Counted from the stretch's first letter, positions 35,714-44,872 are shown. The stretch is 64,000 nucleotides of DNA from Neisseria bergeri (GCA_003044455.1 POWY01000007.1:39708-103707); one strand, 5' to 3'. Notes: generated by a model not told the origin, from the sequence alone. Translations and numbers: made by a program.

Positions 35714-37063
35714 ATGGCAAACCAAACCAATAGCAAAGCAAAAGCATTGTTAGGCTGGATGGACGCTCGCTTCCCCCTGTCTAAAATGTGGAATGAGCAT
35801 TTGGCGCAATACTACGCACCAAAGAACTTTAATTTTTGGTATTACTTCGGCTCTTTGGCTCTGCTCGTCCTCGTGATTCAAATCGTCAGCGGTATTTTCC
35901 TGACTATGAACTACAAACCGGACGGCAACCTTAACGCCTACCATCTGCCTGCTGCCTTTACCGCAGTAGAGTACATCATGCGCGACGTGTCCGGCGGTTG
36001 GATTATCCGCTACATGCACTCCACCGGCGCATCTTTCTTCTTCATTGTTGTTTATCTGCACATGTTCCGTGGTTTGATTTACGGTTCGTACAAAAAACCC
36101 CGTGAGTTGGTGTGGATTTTCGGTTCCCTGATTTTCTTGGCATTGATGGCGGAAGCCTTTATGGGCTACCTGTTGCCTTGGGGTCAAATGTCCTTCTGGG
36201 GCGCGCAGGTAATTATTAACCTGTTCTCCGCCATCCCTGTTATCGGTCCTGATTTGTCCACTTGGATCCGCGGCGACTTCAACGTTTCCGACGTTACCCT
36301 GAACCGCTTCTTTGCCCTGCACGTTATCGCGGTACCTCTGGTATTGCTCGGCTTGGTTGTGGCGCACATTATCGCCCTGCACGAAGTGGGTTCTAACAAC
36401 CCTGATGGCGTTGAAATCAAGAAAAACAAAGACGAAAACGGTATCCCGCGCGACGGTATCCCATTCCATCCTTACTACACCGTTAAAGACATCTTGGGTG
36501 TCGTTGTATTCCTGATTGTTTTCTGTTCCGTGTTGTTCTTTGCACCAGAAGGCGGCGGCTACTTCCTCGAAGCGCCGAACTTCGATGCGGCGAATGCGCT
36601 GAAAACACCTCCGCACATTGCACCGGTATGGTACTTCACTCCGTTCTACGCCATTTTGCGTGCGATTCCCTCGTTCTTGGGAACACAGGTATGGGGTGTA
36701 ATCGGTATGGGTGCGGCAGTTGTACTGATTGCCCTGTTGCCTTGGCTGGATAAAGGCGAGGTTAAATCCGTCCGCTATCGTGGCCCGATCTTTAAAACCG
36801 CATTGGTTCTGTTCATCATTGCCTTTATCGGTTTGGGTATTTTGGGTGCGATGGTGGCAACTGATACGCGTACTTTGGTTGCGCGCATCCTGTCCTTCGT
36901 TTATTTTGCATTCTTCTTGGGTATGCCGTTCTATACCAAACTGGATACCAACAAACCGGTTCCCGAACGTGTAACCATGAGTACCGCCAAACAGAAAATC
37001 ATGTTTTTTGTTTATGTAGGTATTACGGCGGTTTGTGCATATCTGTTTGCAACTAACATCTGA
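35714..37063 (+). CDS. petB: Ubiquinol-cytochrome c reductase cytochrome b subunit
   Basis: The 449-residue membrane core with two b hemes and the Qo/Qi sites. YMHSTGASFFFIVVYLHMFR and FALHVIAVPLVLLGLVVAHI provide the heme His pairs, GYLLPWGQMSFWGA and the WYFTPFYAILRAIP segment near residue 310 (the PEWY-type Qo loop, here APVWYF) are conserved. It is fused as in most proteobacteria rather than split b6/IV. Confidence 0.97.
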   Translation: MANQTNSKAKALLGWMDARFPLSKMWNEHLAQYYAPKNFNFWYYFGSLALLVLVIQIVSGIFLTMNYKPDGNLNAYHLPAAFTAVEYIMRDVSGGWIIRYMHSTGASFFFIVVYLHMFRGLIYGSYKKPRELVWIFGSLIFLALMAEAFMGYLLPWGQMSFWGAQVIINLFSAIPVIGPDLSTWIRGDFNVSDVTLNRFFALHVIAVPLVLLGLVVAHIIALHEVGSNNPDGVEIKKNKDENGIPRDGIPFHPYYTVKDILGVVVFLIVFCSVLFFAPEGGGYFLEAPNFDAANALKTPPHIAPVWYFTPFYAILRAIPSFLGTQVWGVIGMGAAVVLIALLPWLDKGEVKSVRYRGPIFKTALVLFIIAFIGLGILGAMVATDTRTLVARILSFVYFAFFLGMPFYTKLDTNKPVPERVTMSTAKQKIMFFVYVGITAVCAYLFATNI

Positions 37064-37077
37064 TGAGGGCAGTCGAA

Positions 37078-37866
37078 ATGAAACAAGTTATGAAAAACTG
37101 GTTTGCTGCCTTACTGTTGGCAGTACCCATGAGTGCGGCATTTGCTTCGGGCGGTCATGCACACTATGAGAAAGTCGATATCGATTTGCGCGACCAAGTC
37201 AGCTTGCAGCGCGGCGCACAAATCTTTACCAACTATTGTCTGTCATGTCACTCGGCAAGCGGTATGCGTTTCAACCGTTTGAAAGACATTGGTCTGACTG
37301 ATGAAGAAATCAAGAAAAACCTGATGTTTACTACCGATAATGTCGGCGATGTCATGCATTCGGCGATGAACCCGAAAGATGCGGCAAAATGGTTTGGTGC
37401 TGCTCCGCCCGATTTGACGTTGATTGCGCGTTCCAAAGGTGCAGACTACCTTTACGCCTATATGCGCGGCTTCTATAAAGATCCGACCCGTCCGAGCGGC
37501 TGGAATAATACCGTATTCGATAAAGTCGGTATGCCTCACCCGTTGTGGGAGCAACAAGGTGTTCAAGCCGTTGAGTTGGATGCCAAAGGTCAGCCGGTTA
37601 TGGTAAAAGACGAACACGGCGAGATGAAGCCTAAGCTGTATTGGGAATCTACCGGTCTGCACAGCCGCCGCCTGCCGAACGGCAAAGTGATCCAAAAAGA
37701 GTACGACGCATATGTACGCGATTTGGTGAACTATCTTGTGTACATGGGCGAGCCTGCACAACTGCAACGCAAACGTATAGGCTATATCGTGATGATTTTC
37801 CTATTTGCGGTTATGCTGCCTTTGGCGTATTTCCTGAAAAAAGAATATTGGAAAGACGTACATTAA
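37078..37866 (+). CDS. petC: Ubiquinol-cytochrome c reductase cytochrome c1
   Basis: A 262-residue heme c subunit. A signal peptide ends near AAFASG, the heme motif is CLSCH at residues 54-58, and a C-terminal anchor (IGYIVMIFLFAVMLPLAYFL) holds it in the membrane. ATG 37078 is chosen because GAGGG is 7 bases upstream; an ATG at 37063 overlapping the petB stop would add five residues. The axial Met is in the C-terminal half (VGMPHPLW). Confidence 0.95.
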   Translation: MKQVMKNWFAALLLAVPMSAAFASGGHAHYEKVDIDLRDQVSLQRGAQIFTNYCLSCHSASGMRFNRLKDIGLTDEEIKKNLMFTTDNVGDVMHSAMNPKDAAKWFGAAPPDLTLIARSKGADYLYAYMRGFYKDPTRPSGWNNTVFDKVGMPHPLWEQQGVQAVELDAKGQPVMVKDEHGEMKPKLYWESTGLHSRRLPNGKVIQKEYDAYVRDLVNYLVYMGEPAQLQRKRIGYIVMIFLFAVMLPLAYFLKKEYWKDVH

Positions 37867-37877
37867 GCGGTTGGAAC

Positions 37878-37911
37878 AAAAGGGCAAACCCTTTAGGGTT
37901 TGCCCTTTTTT
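37878..37911 (+). terminator. Terminator of petABC
   Basis: A 13-bp stem AAAGGGCAAACCC / GGGTTTGCCCTTT with T run, 12 bases after petC. Confidence 0.92.
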
Positions 37912-37945
37912 CATTTTGCCTGCCGTTTGAAAAGCCTGAATCCGT

Positions 37946-37984
37946 ATGCCGTCTGAACATAGCTGCAACATTTCAGACGGCATC
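37946..37984. repeat. Inverted DUS pair downstream of petABC
   Basis: GCCGTCTGAA at 37948-37957 and TTCAGACGGC at 37972-37981 with a 14-base loop. A decayed copy (GCCGTTTGAA) is at about 37922. It is a second, weaker terminator or uptake site. Confidence 0.75.
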
Positions 37985-38205
37985 ATTCTAAAAATGTCAG
38001 ACATCGGGAACTTAATCAGGGTTTGTGGCAGATTGATATTGAATTAGGAAAAGGTCTGAAACCGTAAGCAGCATGGTAAGGCGATGTCGAACAGGTTTAA
38101 AGCCAATCCGCTATATTTTTTGGAGCTATGTCGAACAAACAGGTAGAATCGGAATAAGCGGCAGTTTTGTCCGGTGTGAAAAATGTTTGAATATTAGGAT
38201 GATTT

Positions 38206-39996
38206 ATGGAGCAGATGACTGTGTTGCTATTGCTGGCGGCTTTGCTGTCAGGCGTGTTGTTTACATGGTTGCTGATGAAGGGCAGGTTTCAGGGCGAGTT
38301 TGCCGGTTTGAACGCGCAATTGGCGGAAAAGGCGGCAAGATGTGATTTTGTTGAACAGGCACACGCAGAAATTGCATCAGAATTGGCCGCTTTGGATGGG
38401 AAATACCAGCATTTGCAAGACGAGAATTATGCTTTGGGCAATCGTTTTTCCGCAGCCGAAAAGCAGATTGCCCATTTGCAGGAAAAAGAGGCGGAGTCGG
38501 TTCGGCTGAAGCAGTCGTATATCGATTTGCAGGAAAAGGCACAGGGTTTGGCGGTTGAAAACGAACGTTTGGCAACGCAGCTCGGACAGGAGCGGAAGGC
38601 GTTTGCCGATCAATATGCGCTGGAACGCCAAATCCGCCAAAGAGTCGAAACCGATTTGGAAGAAAGCCGCCAAACTGTCCGCGACGTGCAAAACGACCTT
38701 TCCGATGTGGGCAACCGTTTTGCCGCAGCCGAAAAACAGATTGCCCATTTGCAGGAAAAAGAGGCAGAAGCGGAGCGGTTGAGGCAGTCGCATACCGAGT
38801 TGCAGGAAAAGGCACAGGGTTTGGCGGTTGAAAACGAACGTTTGGCAACGCAAATCGAACAGGAACGCCTTGCTTCTGAAGAGAAGCTGTCCTTACTGGG
38901 CGAGGCGCGCAAGAGCTTGAGCGATCAGTTTCAAAATCTTGCCAACACGATTTTGGAAGAAAAAAGCCGCCGTTTTACCGAGCAGAACCGGGAGCAGCTC
39001 CATCAGGTTTTGAACCCGCTGAACGAACGCATCCACGGTTTCGGCGAGTTGGTCAAGCAAACCTATGATAAAGAATCGCGCGAGCGGCTGACTTTGGAAA
39101 ACGAATTGAAACGGCTTCAGGGGTTGAATGCGCAGCTGCACAGCGAGGCAAAGGCTTTAACCAACGCGCTGACCGGTACGCAGAATAAGGTTCAGGGAAA
39201 TTGGGGCGAGATGATTCTGGAAACGGTTTTGGAAAATTCCGGCCTTCAGAAAGGGCGCGAATATGTGGTGCAGGCGGCGGCTGTCCGCAAAGAAGAAGAC
39301 GGCGGCACGCGCCGCCTGCAGCCCGACGTTTTGGTCAACCTGCCCGACAACAAGCAGATTGTGATTGATTCCAAGGTTTCGCTGACGGCTTATGTGCGCT
39401 ATACGCAGGCGGCGGATGCGGATACGGCGGCGCGCGAACTGGCGGCACACGTTGCCAGCATACGCGCGCATATGAAAGGCTTGTCGCTGAAGGATTACAC
39501 CGATTTGGAAGGTGTGAACACATTGGATTTCGTCTTTATGTTTATCCCTGTCGAACCGGCCTACCTGTTGGCGTTGCAGAATGACGCGGGCTTGTTCCAA
39601 GAGTGTTTCGACAAACGGATTATGCTGGTCGGCCCCAGTACGCTGCTGGCGACTTTGCGGACGGTGGCGAATATTTGGCGCAACGAACAGCAAAATCAGA
39701 ACGCACTGGCGATTGCGGACGAAGGCGGAAAGCTGTACGACAAATTTGTCGGCTTCGTACAGACGCTCGAAAGCGTCGGCAAAGGCATCGATCAGGCGCA
39801 AAGCAGCTTTCAGACGGCATTCAAGCAACTTGCCGAGGGGCGGGGCAATTTGGTCGGCCGCGCCGAGAAACTGCGTCTGTTGGGTGTGAAGGCAGGCAAA
39901 CAGCTTCAACGGGATTTGGTCGAGCGTGCCAACGAACAGACGGCATTTGCTTTGGGCAAACCTTCGGAACAGGAAGCGGCTGACGAAGCCGAATAG
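38206..39996 (+). CDS. rmuC: DNA recombination protein RmuC
   Basis: A 596-residue protein with an N-terminal membrane segment (TVLLLLAALLSGVLFTWLLM), a long coiled coil (about 25-300) and a nuclease-like core (GNWGEMILETVLENSGLQKGREY, PDVLVNLPDNKQIVIDSKVSL, where the Asp and DSK residues resemble a PD-(D/E)XK site). RmuC limits inversions at short repeats. The coiled coil contains two 48-residue near-copies (residues ~78-125 and ~169-216), encoded by 144-base direct repeats. Length is longer than E. coli RmuC (475), partly from this. Confidence 0.93.
   Translation: MEQMTVLLLLAALLSGVLFTWLLMKGRFQGEFAGLNAQLAEKAARCDFVEQAHAEIASELAALDGKYQHLQDENYALGNRFSAAEKQIAHLQEKEAESVRLKQSYIDLQEKAQGLAVENERLATQLGQERKAFADQYALERQIRQRVETDLEESRQTVRDVQNDLSDVGNRFAAAEKQIAHLQEKEAEAERLRQSHTELQEKAQGLAVENERLATQIEQERLASEEKLSLLGEARKSLSDQFQNLANTILEEKSRRFTEQNREQLHQVLNPLNERIHGFGELVKQTYDKESRERLTLENELKRLQGLNAQLHSEAKALTNALTGTQNKVQGNWGEMILETVLENSGLQKGREYVVQAAAVRKEEDGGTRRLQPDVLVNLPDNKQIVIDSKVSLTAYVRYTQAADADTAARELAAHVASIRAHMKGLSLKDYTDLEGVNTLDFVFMFIPVEPAYLLALQNDAGLFQECFDKRIMLVGPSTLLATLRTVANIWRNEQQNQNALAIADEGGKLYDKFVGFVQTLESVGKGIDQAQSSFQTAFKQLAEGRGNLVGRAEKLRLLGVKAGKQLQRDLVERANEQTAFALGKPSEQEAADEAE
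38437..38853 (+). repeat. Internal 144-base direct repeat in rmuC
   Basis: Copy one is 38437-38580 and copy two 38710-38853, separated by 129 bases. The last 50 or so bases of each are identical, and the encoded proteins differ at only a few positions. Recombination between copies would delete or add 273 bases in frame (91 codons). Confidence 0.9.
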
Positions 39997-40008
39997 GAAA
40001 GGCGGATG

Positions 40009-40049
40009 CGTTTCAGACGGCATCGGGGCAGGGGATGCCGTCTGAAGAC
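40009..40049. terminator. Inverted DUS pair between rmuC and the MBL-fold gene
   Basis: TTCAGACGGCATC (from 40012) pairs with GATGCCGTCTGAA (ending 40046). The order is inside-out compared with the usual pair. It lies between convergent genes but lacks a T run. Confidence 0.6.
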
Positions 40050-40062
40050 TTTGGGAAGTCGG

Positions 40063-40695
40063 TTAGAAAAACGGATTGTGCCGCTTTTCGTGTCCGATGG
40101 AGGTCATACGCCCGTGTCCGGCGACAACTTGTACGGTTTCGGGGAGGGCGAATAATTTGTTGCGGATATTATTGATTAAGTCGGCGTGGTTGCCGCGCGG
40201 AAAATCGGTCCTGCCTATGGTTTCGTAAAACAGCACGTCGCCCGCAATCAGCAATTCCGCCTCGGCGCAATAAAAGACGATGTGCCCCGGCGTGTGGCCC
40301 GGAATATGCAGCACTTGAAAGGCATAGCGTCCGACCGCGAGCGTTTCGCCTTCTTCGAGCCAACGGTTCGGCGAAAAGGCGGGCGAGACGGGAAATCCGT
40401 ATTGCGCGGTAGTTTGCGGCAGCGATTGGAGCAGGAATTCATCTTCGCGGTGCGGGCCGAGGACGGGGACTTTATGCGTTTTCAACATTTCGACCACGCC
40501 GCCCGCGTGATCGAGATGGCCATGCGTCAGCCAGATTGCCGTGAGCGTAAGTTTGCGGTTTGCCAACGCTTGCAGCAGGAACGGCACGTCGCCGCCGACA
40601 TCGGTCAGGACGGCTTCGCCGCTTTCGTCGTCCCAAATCAGGGTGCAGTTTTGGCGAAAGGGGGTAACGGGGAGGATTTCGTAACGTAGGGTCAT
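40063..40695 (-). CDS. MBL-fold metallo-hydrolase (YcbL/glyoxalase II-like)
   Basis: A 210-residue beta-lactamase-fold enzyme with the metal motif THGHLDHAGG near residues 57-66, PGHTPGH near 135, AGDVLF near 155 and a C-terminal GHGRMTSIGHE with the last ligand. YcbL-type proteins hydrolyse small thioesters such as S-lactoylglutathione. It lacks the C-terminal glutathione-binding domain of full glyoxalase II. The native substrate is not determined. Confidence 0.88.
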   Translation of the reverse strand: MTLRYEILPVTPFRQNCTLIWDDESGEAVLTDVGGDVPFLLQALANRKLTLTAIWLTHGHLDHAGGVVEMLKTHKVPVLGPHREDEFLLQSLPQTTAQYGFPVSPAFSPNRWLEEGETLAVGRYAFQVLHIPGHTPGHIVFYCAEAELLIAGDVLFYETIGRTDFPRGNHADLINNIRNKLFALPETVQVVAGHGRMTSIGHEKRHNPFF

Positions 40696-40784
40696 GGCGT
40701 GTTCCTAAACGGTTTTTCAGACGGCATCGGGTTTACCGTTTGTTTTATGGCGGTTTGCCGCCTGTTCGGATAGTGGGGAATCAG

Positions 40785-41609
40785 ATGATTAAGAAGATAA
40801 TCGGCGGCATCATACCGATTTTTACGGCGGTTTTCATCCCCGCATCGGCAGGCGCGGCGGATTTGATGCTGGCGCAGGAATACAAAGGGCAGGACATTGC
40901 CGGCTGGGCGATGAGCGAGAAACTCGACGGCGTGCGCGCCTATTGGGACGGAAAGCACCTGATAAGCCGTCAGGGTTATGCGTTTGCGCCGCCCAAAGGT
41001 TTTACCGCGCAGTTTCCGCCTTATCCTTTGGACGGCGAATTGTATAGCGGACGCGGTCAGTTCGAGCAGATTTCCGCTACCGTGCGTTCTGCTTCTTCAG
41101 ACTGGCGCGGTATCCGCCTGCACGTTTTCGACGTACCCAAGGCGCAGGGCAATCTCTACCAACGTTTGGCAGTCGCAACGCAGTGGCTGAAAACGCATCC
41201 GAACGCGCCGATTGTCATCATTCCGCAAATCAAAGTGCGCGACCGGCAGCACGCGATGGACTTTTTAAAACAAATCGAAGCGCAGGGCGGCGAAGGCGTG
41301 ATGCTGCGCCAGCCCGAATCCCGTTATAGCGGTGGCAGGAGCAGCCAATTATTGAAGCTGAAAAGCCAATACGACGACGAATGCACGGTAACGCGGCACT
41401 ATGAAGGCAAAGGGCGCAATGCCGGACGGTTGGGCGCGGTCGGCTGCAAAAACTGGCACGGCGAATTCCGCATCGGCAGCGGTTTCAAAGACAAAGACCG
41501 CGACAACCCGCCCAAAATCGGCACGCTGATTACCTACCGCTACCGTGGTTTTACGCGGAAAGGCACGCCGAAATTTGCCACATTTGTGCGCGTGAGTACC
41601 GACCGCTGA
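40785..41609 (+). CDS. ligE: Periplasmic ATP-dependent DNA ligase (Lig E type)
   Basis: A 274-residue minimal ligase. The signal peptide MIKKIIGGIIPIFTAVFIPASAGA predicts export. The adenylated Lys46 lies in SEKLDGVRAYWDG (motif I), followed by LDGELY (III), HVFDVP (IIIa), GEGVMLRQPES (IV) and LLKLKS (V), and an OB-fold C-terminus. Replication uses the NAD+ ligase; this enzyme joins DNA outside the cytoplasm and has been linked in Neisseria to extracellular DNA and biofilm. The ATG at 40785 has GGGGAA upstream. Confidence 0.93.
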   Translation: MIKKIIGGIIPIFTAVFIPASAGAADLMLAQEYKGQDIAGWAMSEKLDGVRAYWDGKHLISRQGYAFAPPKGFTAQFPPYPLDGELYSGRGQFEQISATVRSASSDWRGIRLHVFDVPKAQGNLYQRLAVATQWLKTHPNAPIVIIPQIKVRDRQHAMDFLKQIEAQGGEGVMLRQPESRYSGGRSSQLLKLKSQYDDECTVTRHYEGKGRNAGRLGAVGCKNWHGEFRIGSGFKDKDRDNPPKIGTLITYRYRGFTRKGTPKFATFVRVSTDR

Positions 41610-41677
41610 GCAGGACGGTTCGGACGGCAGCCGATACTTTGGTTTATAATTTTCCTTTTACCGACCGATTCCGACAT

Positions 41678-42241
41678 ATGACCGATTTAGAAACCAAACG
41701 CCTTGAAACACAGGCGATGCTTGAAAACGCCGAACTTTTGTTCGACCAAGGGCAATGCCGCGCCGCGCTGCAAAAAGTGGCGGATGAGATTACGCGCGAT
41801 TTGGGCGGCAAATACCCGCTGCTGCTGCCCGTGATGGGCGGTGCGGTGGTGTTTACGGGGCAGTTGCTGCCGCTGTTGCGCTTTCCCTTAGATTTTGATT
41901 ATGTTCATGTTTCCCGTTACGGCGACAAGCTGGAGGGCGGCGCGTTCAACTGGAAACGTATGCCCGATGCGGAACAAATCCGGGGCAGGCACGTGGTCGT
42001 GTTGGACGATATTTTGGACGAAGGGCATACGATGTCCGCCATTCAAGCCAAACTTTTGGAAATGGGGGCGGCAAGCTGCCGTGCGGCGGTGTTCGCCAAT
42101 AAATTAATCGACAAAGAAAAACCGGTCAAAGCCGATTATGTCGGACTGGATGTGCCGAACCGTTATGTTTTCGGTTACGGCATGGATGCGGCAGGCTGCT
42201 GGCGCAATCTAGGCGAGATTTACGCATTGAACGGAAAATAA
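41678..42241 (+). CDS. hpt: Hypoxanthine(-guanine) phosphoribosyltransferase
   Basis: Purine salvage: base plus PRPP to IMP/GMP. The 187-residue enzyme has the PRPP motif VVVLDDILDEGHTMSAI near residues 108-124, MGGAVVFTGQLL near 50 and the base-side KADYVGLDVPNRYVFGYGMD. The family length and order fit. A TATAAT at 41645-41650 is a plausible -10. The ribosome site is weak. Xanthine may also be a substrate. Confidence 0.88.
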   Translation: MTDLETKRLETQAMLENAELLFDQGQCRAALQKVADEITRDLGGKYPLLLPVMGGAVVFTGQLLPLLRFPLDFDYVHVSRYGDKLEGGAFNWKRMPDAEQIRGRHVVVLDDILDEGHTMSAIQAKLLEMGAASCRAAVFANKLIDKEKPVKADYVGLDVPNRYVFGYGMDAAGCWRNLGEIYALNGK

Positions 42242-42248
42242 GGATGCA

Positions 42249-42277
42249 ATGCCGTCTGAAGGCCTTTCAGACGGTAT
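42249..42277. repeat. Inverted DUS pair between hpt and the EIIA gene
   Basis: GCCGTCTGAA (42251-42260) faces TTCAGACGGT (42266-42275), one mismatch. It probably ends hpt. Confidence 0.7.
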
Positions 42278-42321
42278 CGCGCCCATACGCCGGCAGGACA
42301 ACGAGGAACAGGACGCATAAT

Positions 42322-42759
42322 ATGATAGGGCTTTTAATCATCACACACGAAACCATAGGCGAAGCCTACCGCAAGCTGGCGCATCATTTTTTTCCGGGCG
42401 GGCTGCCTGAAAACGTCCGCATACTCGGCGTGCAGCCGACGGAAGACCAAGACGACATCATCAACAACGCCATTGCCGCGCTGCAAGAGTTTCCTGAAAA
42501 CCACGGCGTATTGATTATGACCGACATTTTCGGCGCGACCCCCTGCAATGCCGCCCGCCGGCTCGTGCGCGAAAACAAATCGGCGATTTTGACCGGGTTG
42601 AACGCGCCGATGATGATTAAGGCCGTCCAATATTCGCCGGCGGCGGAAGACCTTGCTGCCTTCACCGAGAGTGTCAGGGAAGCGGCGGTAAAGGGCATTT
42701 TCGCCATCACGTCCGCGCCCGAAGATTTGGTGTGCCGGCGCAGCGGCGATGCCGTCTGA
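42322..42759 (+). CDS. PTS EIIA component, mannose/sorbose family
   Basis: A 145-residue cytoplasmic phosphocarrier. The phosphorylated His is His9 in LLIITHETIGE; VLIMTDIFGATPCNAARRL is the other family block. No EIIB, EIIC or EIID gene is near, so it likely acts in a regulatory phosphorelay from EI and HPr rather than sugar import. The last codons and stop are supplied by a DUS (GATGCCGTCTGA reads Asp-Ala-Val-stop). Confidence 0.9.
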   Translation: MIGLLIITHETIGEAYRKLAHHFFPGGLPENVRILGVQPTEDQDDIINNAIAALQEFPENHGVLIMTDIFGATPCNAARRLVRENKSAILTGLNAPMMIKAVQYSPAAEDLAAFTESVREAAVKGIFAITSAPEDLVCRRSGDAV

Positions 42760-42827
42760 AGAAGCGGCAGGGCAGGAAAACATTTTAAACGGCATCTGCT
42801 GCCGATATACATAACACGGGAACCGAA

Positions 42828-43097
42828 ATGCTCAAACAATCCATCGAAATCATCAACAAACTCGGACTTCACGCCCGCGCGTCCAGCAAGTTCACCCAAA
42901 CCGCGTCCCAATTCAAAAGCGAAGTCTGGGTTACGAAAAACGGCAGCCGCGTCAACGGCAAAAGCATTATGGGGCTGATGATGCTCGCCGCCGCCAAGGG
43001 TACGGTCATCGAGTTGGAAACCGACGGCTTGGACGAAGCCGCAGCCATGAAGGCATTGACCGACTTAATCAACGGCTACTTCGGCGAGGGCGAATAA
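42828..43097 (+). CDS. ptsH: Phosphocarrier protein HPr
   Basis: An 89-residue carrier. The catalytic His15 is in NKLGLHARAS and the regulatory Ser46 in VNGKSIMGLMML, the target of an HPr kinase/phosphatase. It overlaps ptsI by one base (TAATG). Confidence 0.96.
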   Translation: MLKQSIEIINKLGLHARASSKFTQTASQFKSEVWVTKNGSRVNGKSIMGLMMLAAAKGTVIELETDGLDEAAAMKALTDLINGYFGEGE

Positions 43098-44872
43098 TGA
43101 GTATCGTGCTGCACGGCGTGGCGGCGGGCAAAGGCATTGCCGTCGGTTGCGCCCACCTGATTGCGCGCGGCACGGAGGAAGTGCCGCAGTATGATGTTGC
43201 GGAGGCGGACACCGATGCCGAAGCCGAACGTTTCGATGCCGCCGTCAAAGCCACGCGCAAAGAGTTGGAACAGCTCCGCAGCGCGATTCCCGAAAACGCC
43301 CCGACCGAGTTGGGCGCGTTCATCTCGCTGCACCTGATGCTCTTGACCGATGTTACCTTGTCGCGCGAACCCGTCGATATTTTAAGGGAACAAAAAATCA
43401 ACGCCGAGTGGGCATTGAAGCAGCAGAGCGACAAACTCGCCGCCCAATTCGACAATATGGACGATGCCTATTTGCGCGAACGCAAGCAGGATATGCTGCA
43501 AGTCGTCCGCCGCATCCACAACAACCTGATCGGGCAGGGCAACGAGTTGGAGGTTGCCGACAACCTGTTTGACGAAACCGTGCTGATTGCAAACGACCTT
43601 TCGCCCGCCGACACGGTTTTGTTTAAAGAGCAGCGCATTGCCGCCTTCGTTACCGATGCCGGCGGCCCCACCGGGCATACGGCGATTTTGGGCAGGAGCT
43701 TGGACATCCCGTCCGTCGTCGGGCTGCACAACGCGCGCAAACTGATTACCGAAGGCGAAACAGTCATTGTGGACGGCATCAACGGCATCCTGATTATCGC
43801 GCCCGATGAAACCGTCTTGGACGAATACCGCCGCCGCGCCCGCGAATACCGCAGCCACAAACGCGAGTTGAACAAGCTCAAAAAAACCGCTGCCGCCACC
43901 GCCGACGGGGTCTGCATCGAGCTTGTGGGCAATATAGAATCCGCCGAAGACGTGAAACCGCTGCACAACCTCGGCGCAGACGGCATCGGGCTGTTCCGCA
44001 GCGAGTTTCTTTACCTGAACCGCGATACGATGCCGTCTGAAGACGAGCAGTACGAAGTGTACAGCGCGATTGTCAAAAAAATGAAGGGCAAAAGCGTAAC
44101 GATACGGACAGTCGATTTGGGTGTGGACAAGAATCCGCGCTGGTTCGGGAAAAACAGCACGCCCAACGGCAGCCTCAACCCCGCGCTGGGCATGACCGGC
44201 ATCCGCCTGTGCCTTGCCGAACCGGTCATGTTCCGCACCCAGATGCGCGCCATCCTCCGTGCGGCGGTACACGGCCCCGTCCGCATGATGTGGCCGATGA
44301 TTACCTCCGTATCCGAAGTGCGCCAGTGCCTGATTCATTTGGACACCGCCCGCCGCCAGCTTGCCGAACGCGGCGATGCCTTCGGCGAAGTCGGCATCGG
44401 CTGCATGATTGAAATTCCGTCTGCCGCGCTGACCGTCGGCAGCATTTTGAAACTGGTCGATTTCATCTCCGTCGGCACCAACGATTTGATCCAATATATT
44501 CTGTCAGTCGATCGCGGCGACGACAGCGTCAGCCACCTCTACCAGCCCGGCCATCCTTCCGTGTTGAAAATGCTGCAACACGTCATCCGTACCGCCAACC
44601 GTATGGAAAAAGACGTGTCCGTATGCGGCGAGATGGCGGGCGATACCGCGTTTACCCGCGTTTTATTGGGTATGGGGCTGCGCCGTTTTTCGATGAATCC
44701 AAACAACATCCTGCCCGTCAAAAACATCATTCTGCACAGCAATGCCGGACAGCTCGAAAACGATATTGCGAAAGTCATCCGCTGCGAAGACGAAGAGAAG
44801 TCGGAAAAGCTGATCAAACAGATCAACAGCGTGTCGGTCGAGGAAGAAGCCGAAGCCAAGGGGCGGAAATAA
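43097..44872 (+). CDS. ptsI: Phosphoenolpyruvate-protein phosphotransferase (PTS enzyme I)
   Basis: A 591-residue enzyme that moves phosphate from PEP to HPr. The phosphohistidine is His194 in GGPTGHTAILGRS. The PEP-binding barrel shows DGIGLFRSEFLY, GIGCMIEIPSAAL and VSVCGEMAGDTAFTRVLLGMG with the active-site Cys. One DUS is read in frame as MPSEDE near residue 313. A complete gene in a set lacking sugar permeases. Confidence 0.96.
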   Translation: MSIVLHGVAAGKGIAVGCAHLIARGTEEVPQYDVAEADTDAEAERFDAAVKATRKELEQLRSAIPENAPTELGAFISLHLMLLTDVTLSREPVDILREQKINAEWALKQQSDKLAAQFDNMDDAYLRERKQDMLQVVRRIHNNLIGQGNELEVADNLFDETVLIANDLSPADTVLFKEQRIAAFVTDAGGPTGHTAILGRSLDIPSVVGLHNARKLITEGETVIVDGINGILIIAPDETVLDEYRRRAREYRSHKRELNKLKKTAAATADGVCIELVGNIESAEDVKPLHNLGADGIGLFRSEFLYLNRDTMPSEDEQYEVYSAIVKKMKGKSVTIRTVDLGVDKNPRWFGKNSTPNGSLNPALGMTGIRLCLAEPVMFRTQMRAILRAAVHGPVRMMWPMITSVSEVRQCLIHLDTARRQLAERGDAFGEVGIGCMIEIPSAALTVGSILKLVDFISVGTNDLIQYILSVDRGDDSVSHLYQPGHPSVLKMLQHVIRTANRMEKDVSVCGEMAGDTAFTRVLLGMGLRRFSMNPNNILPVKNIILHSNAGQLENDIAKVIRCEDEEKSEKLIKQINSVSVEEEAEAKGRK

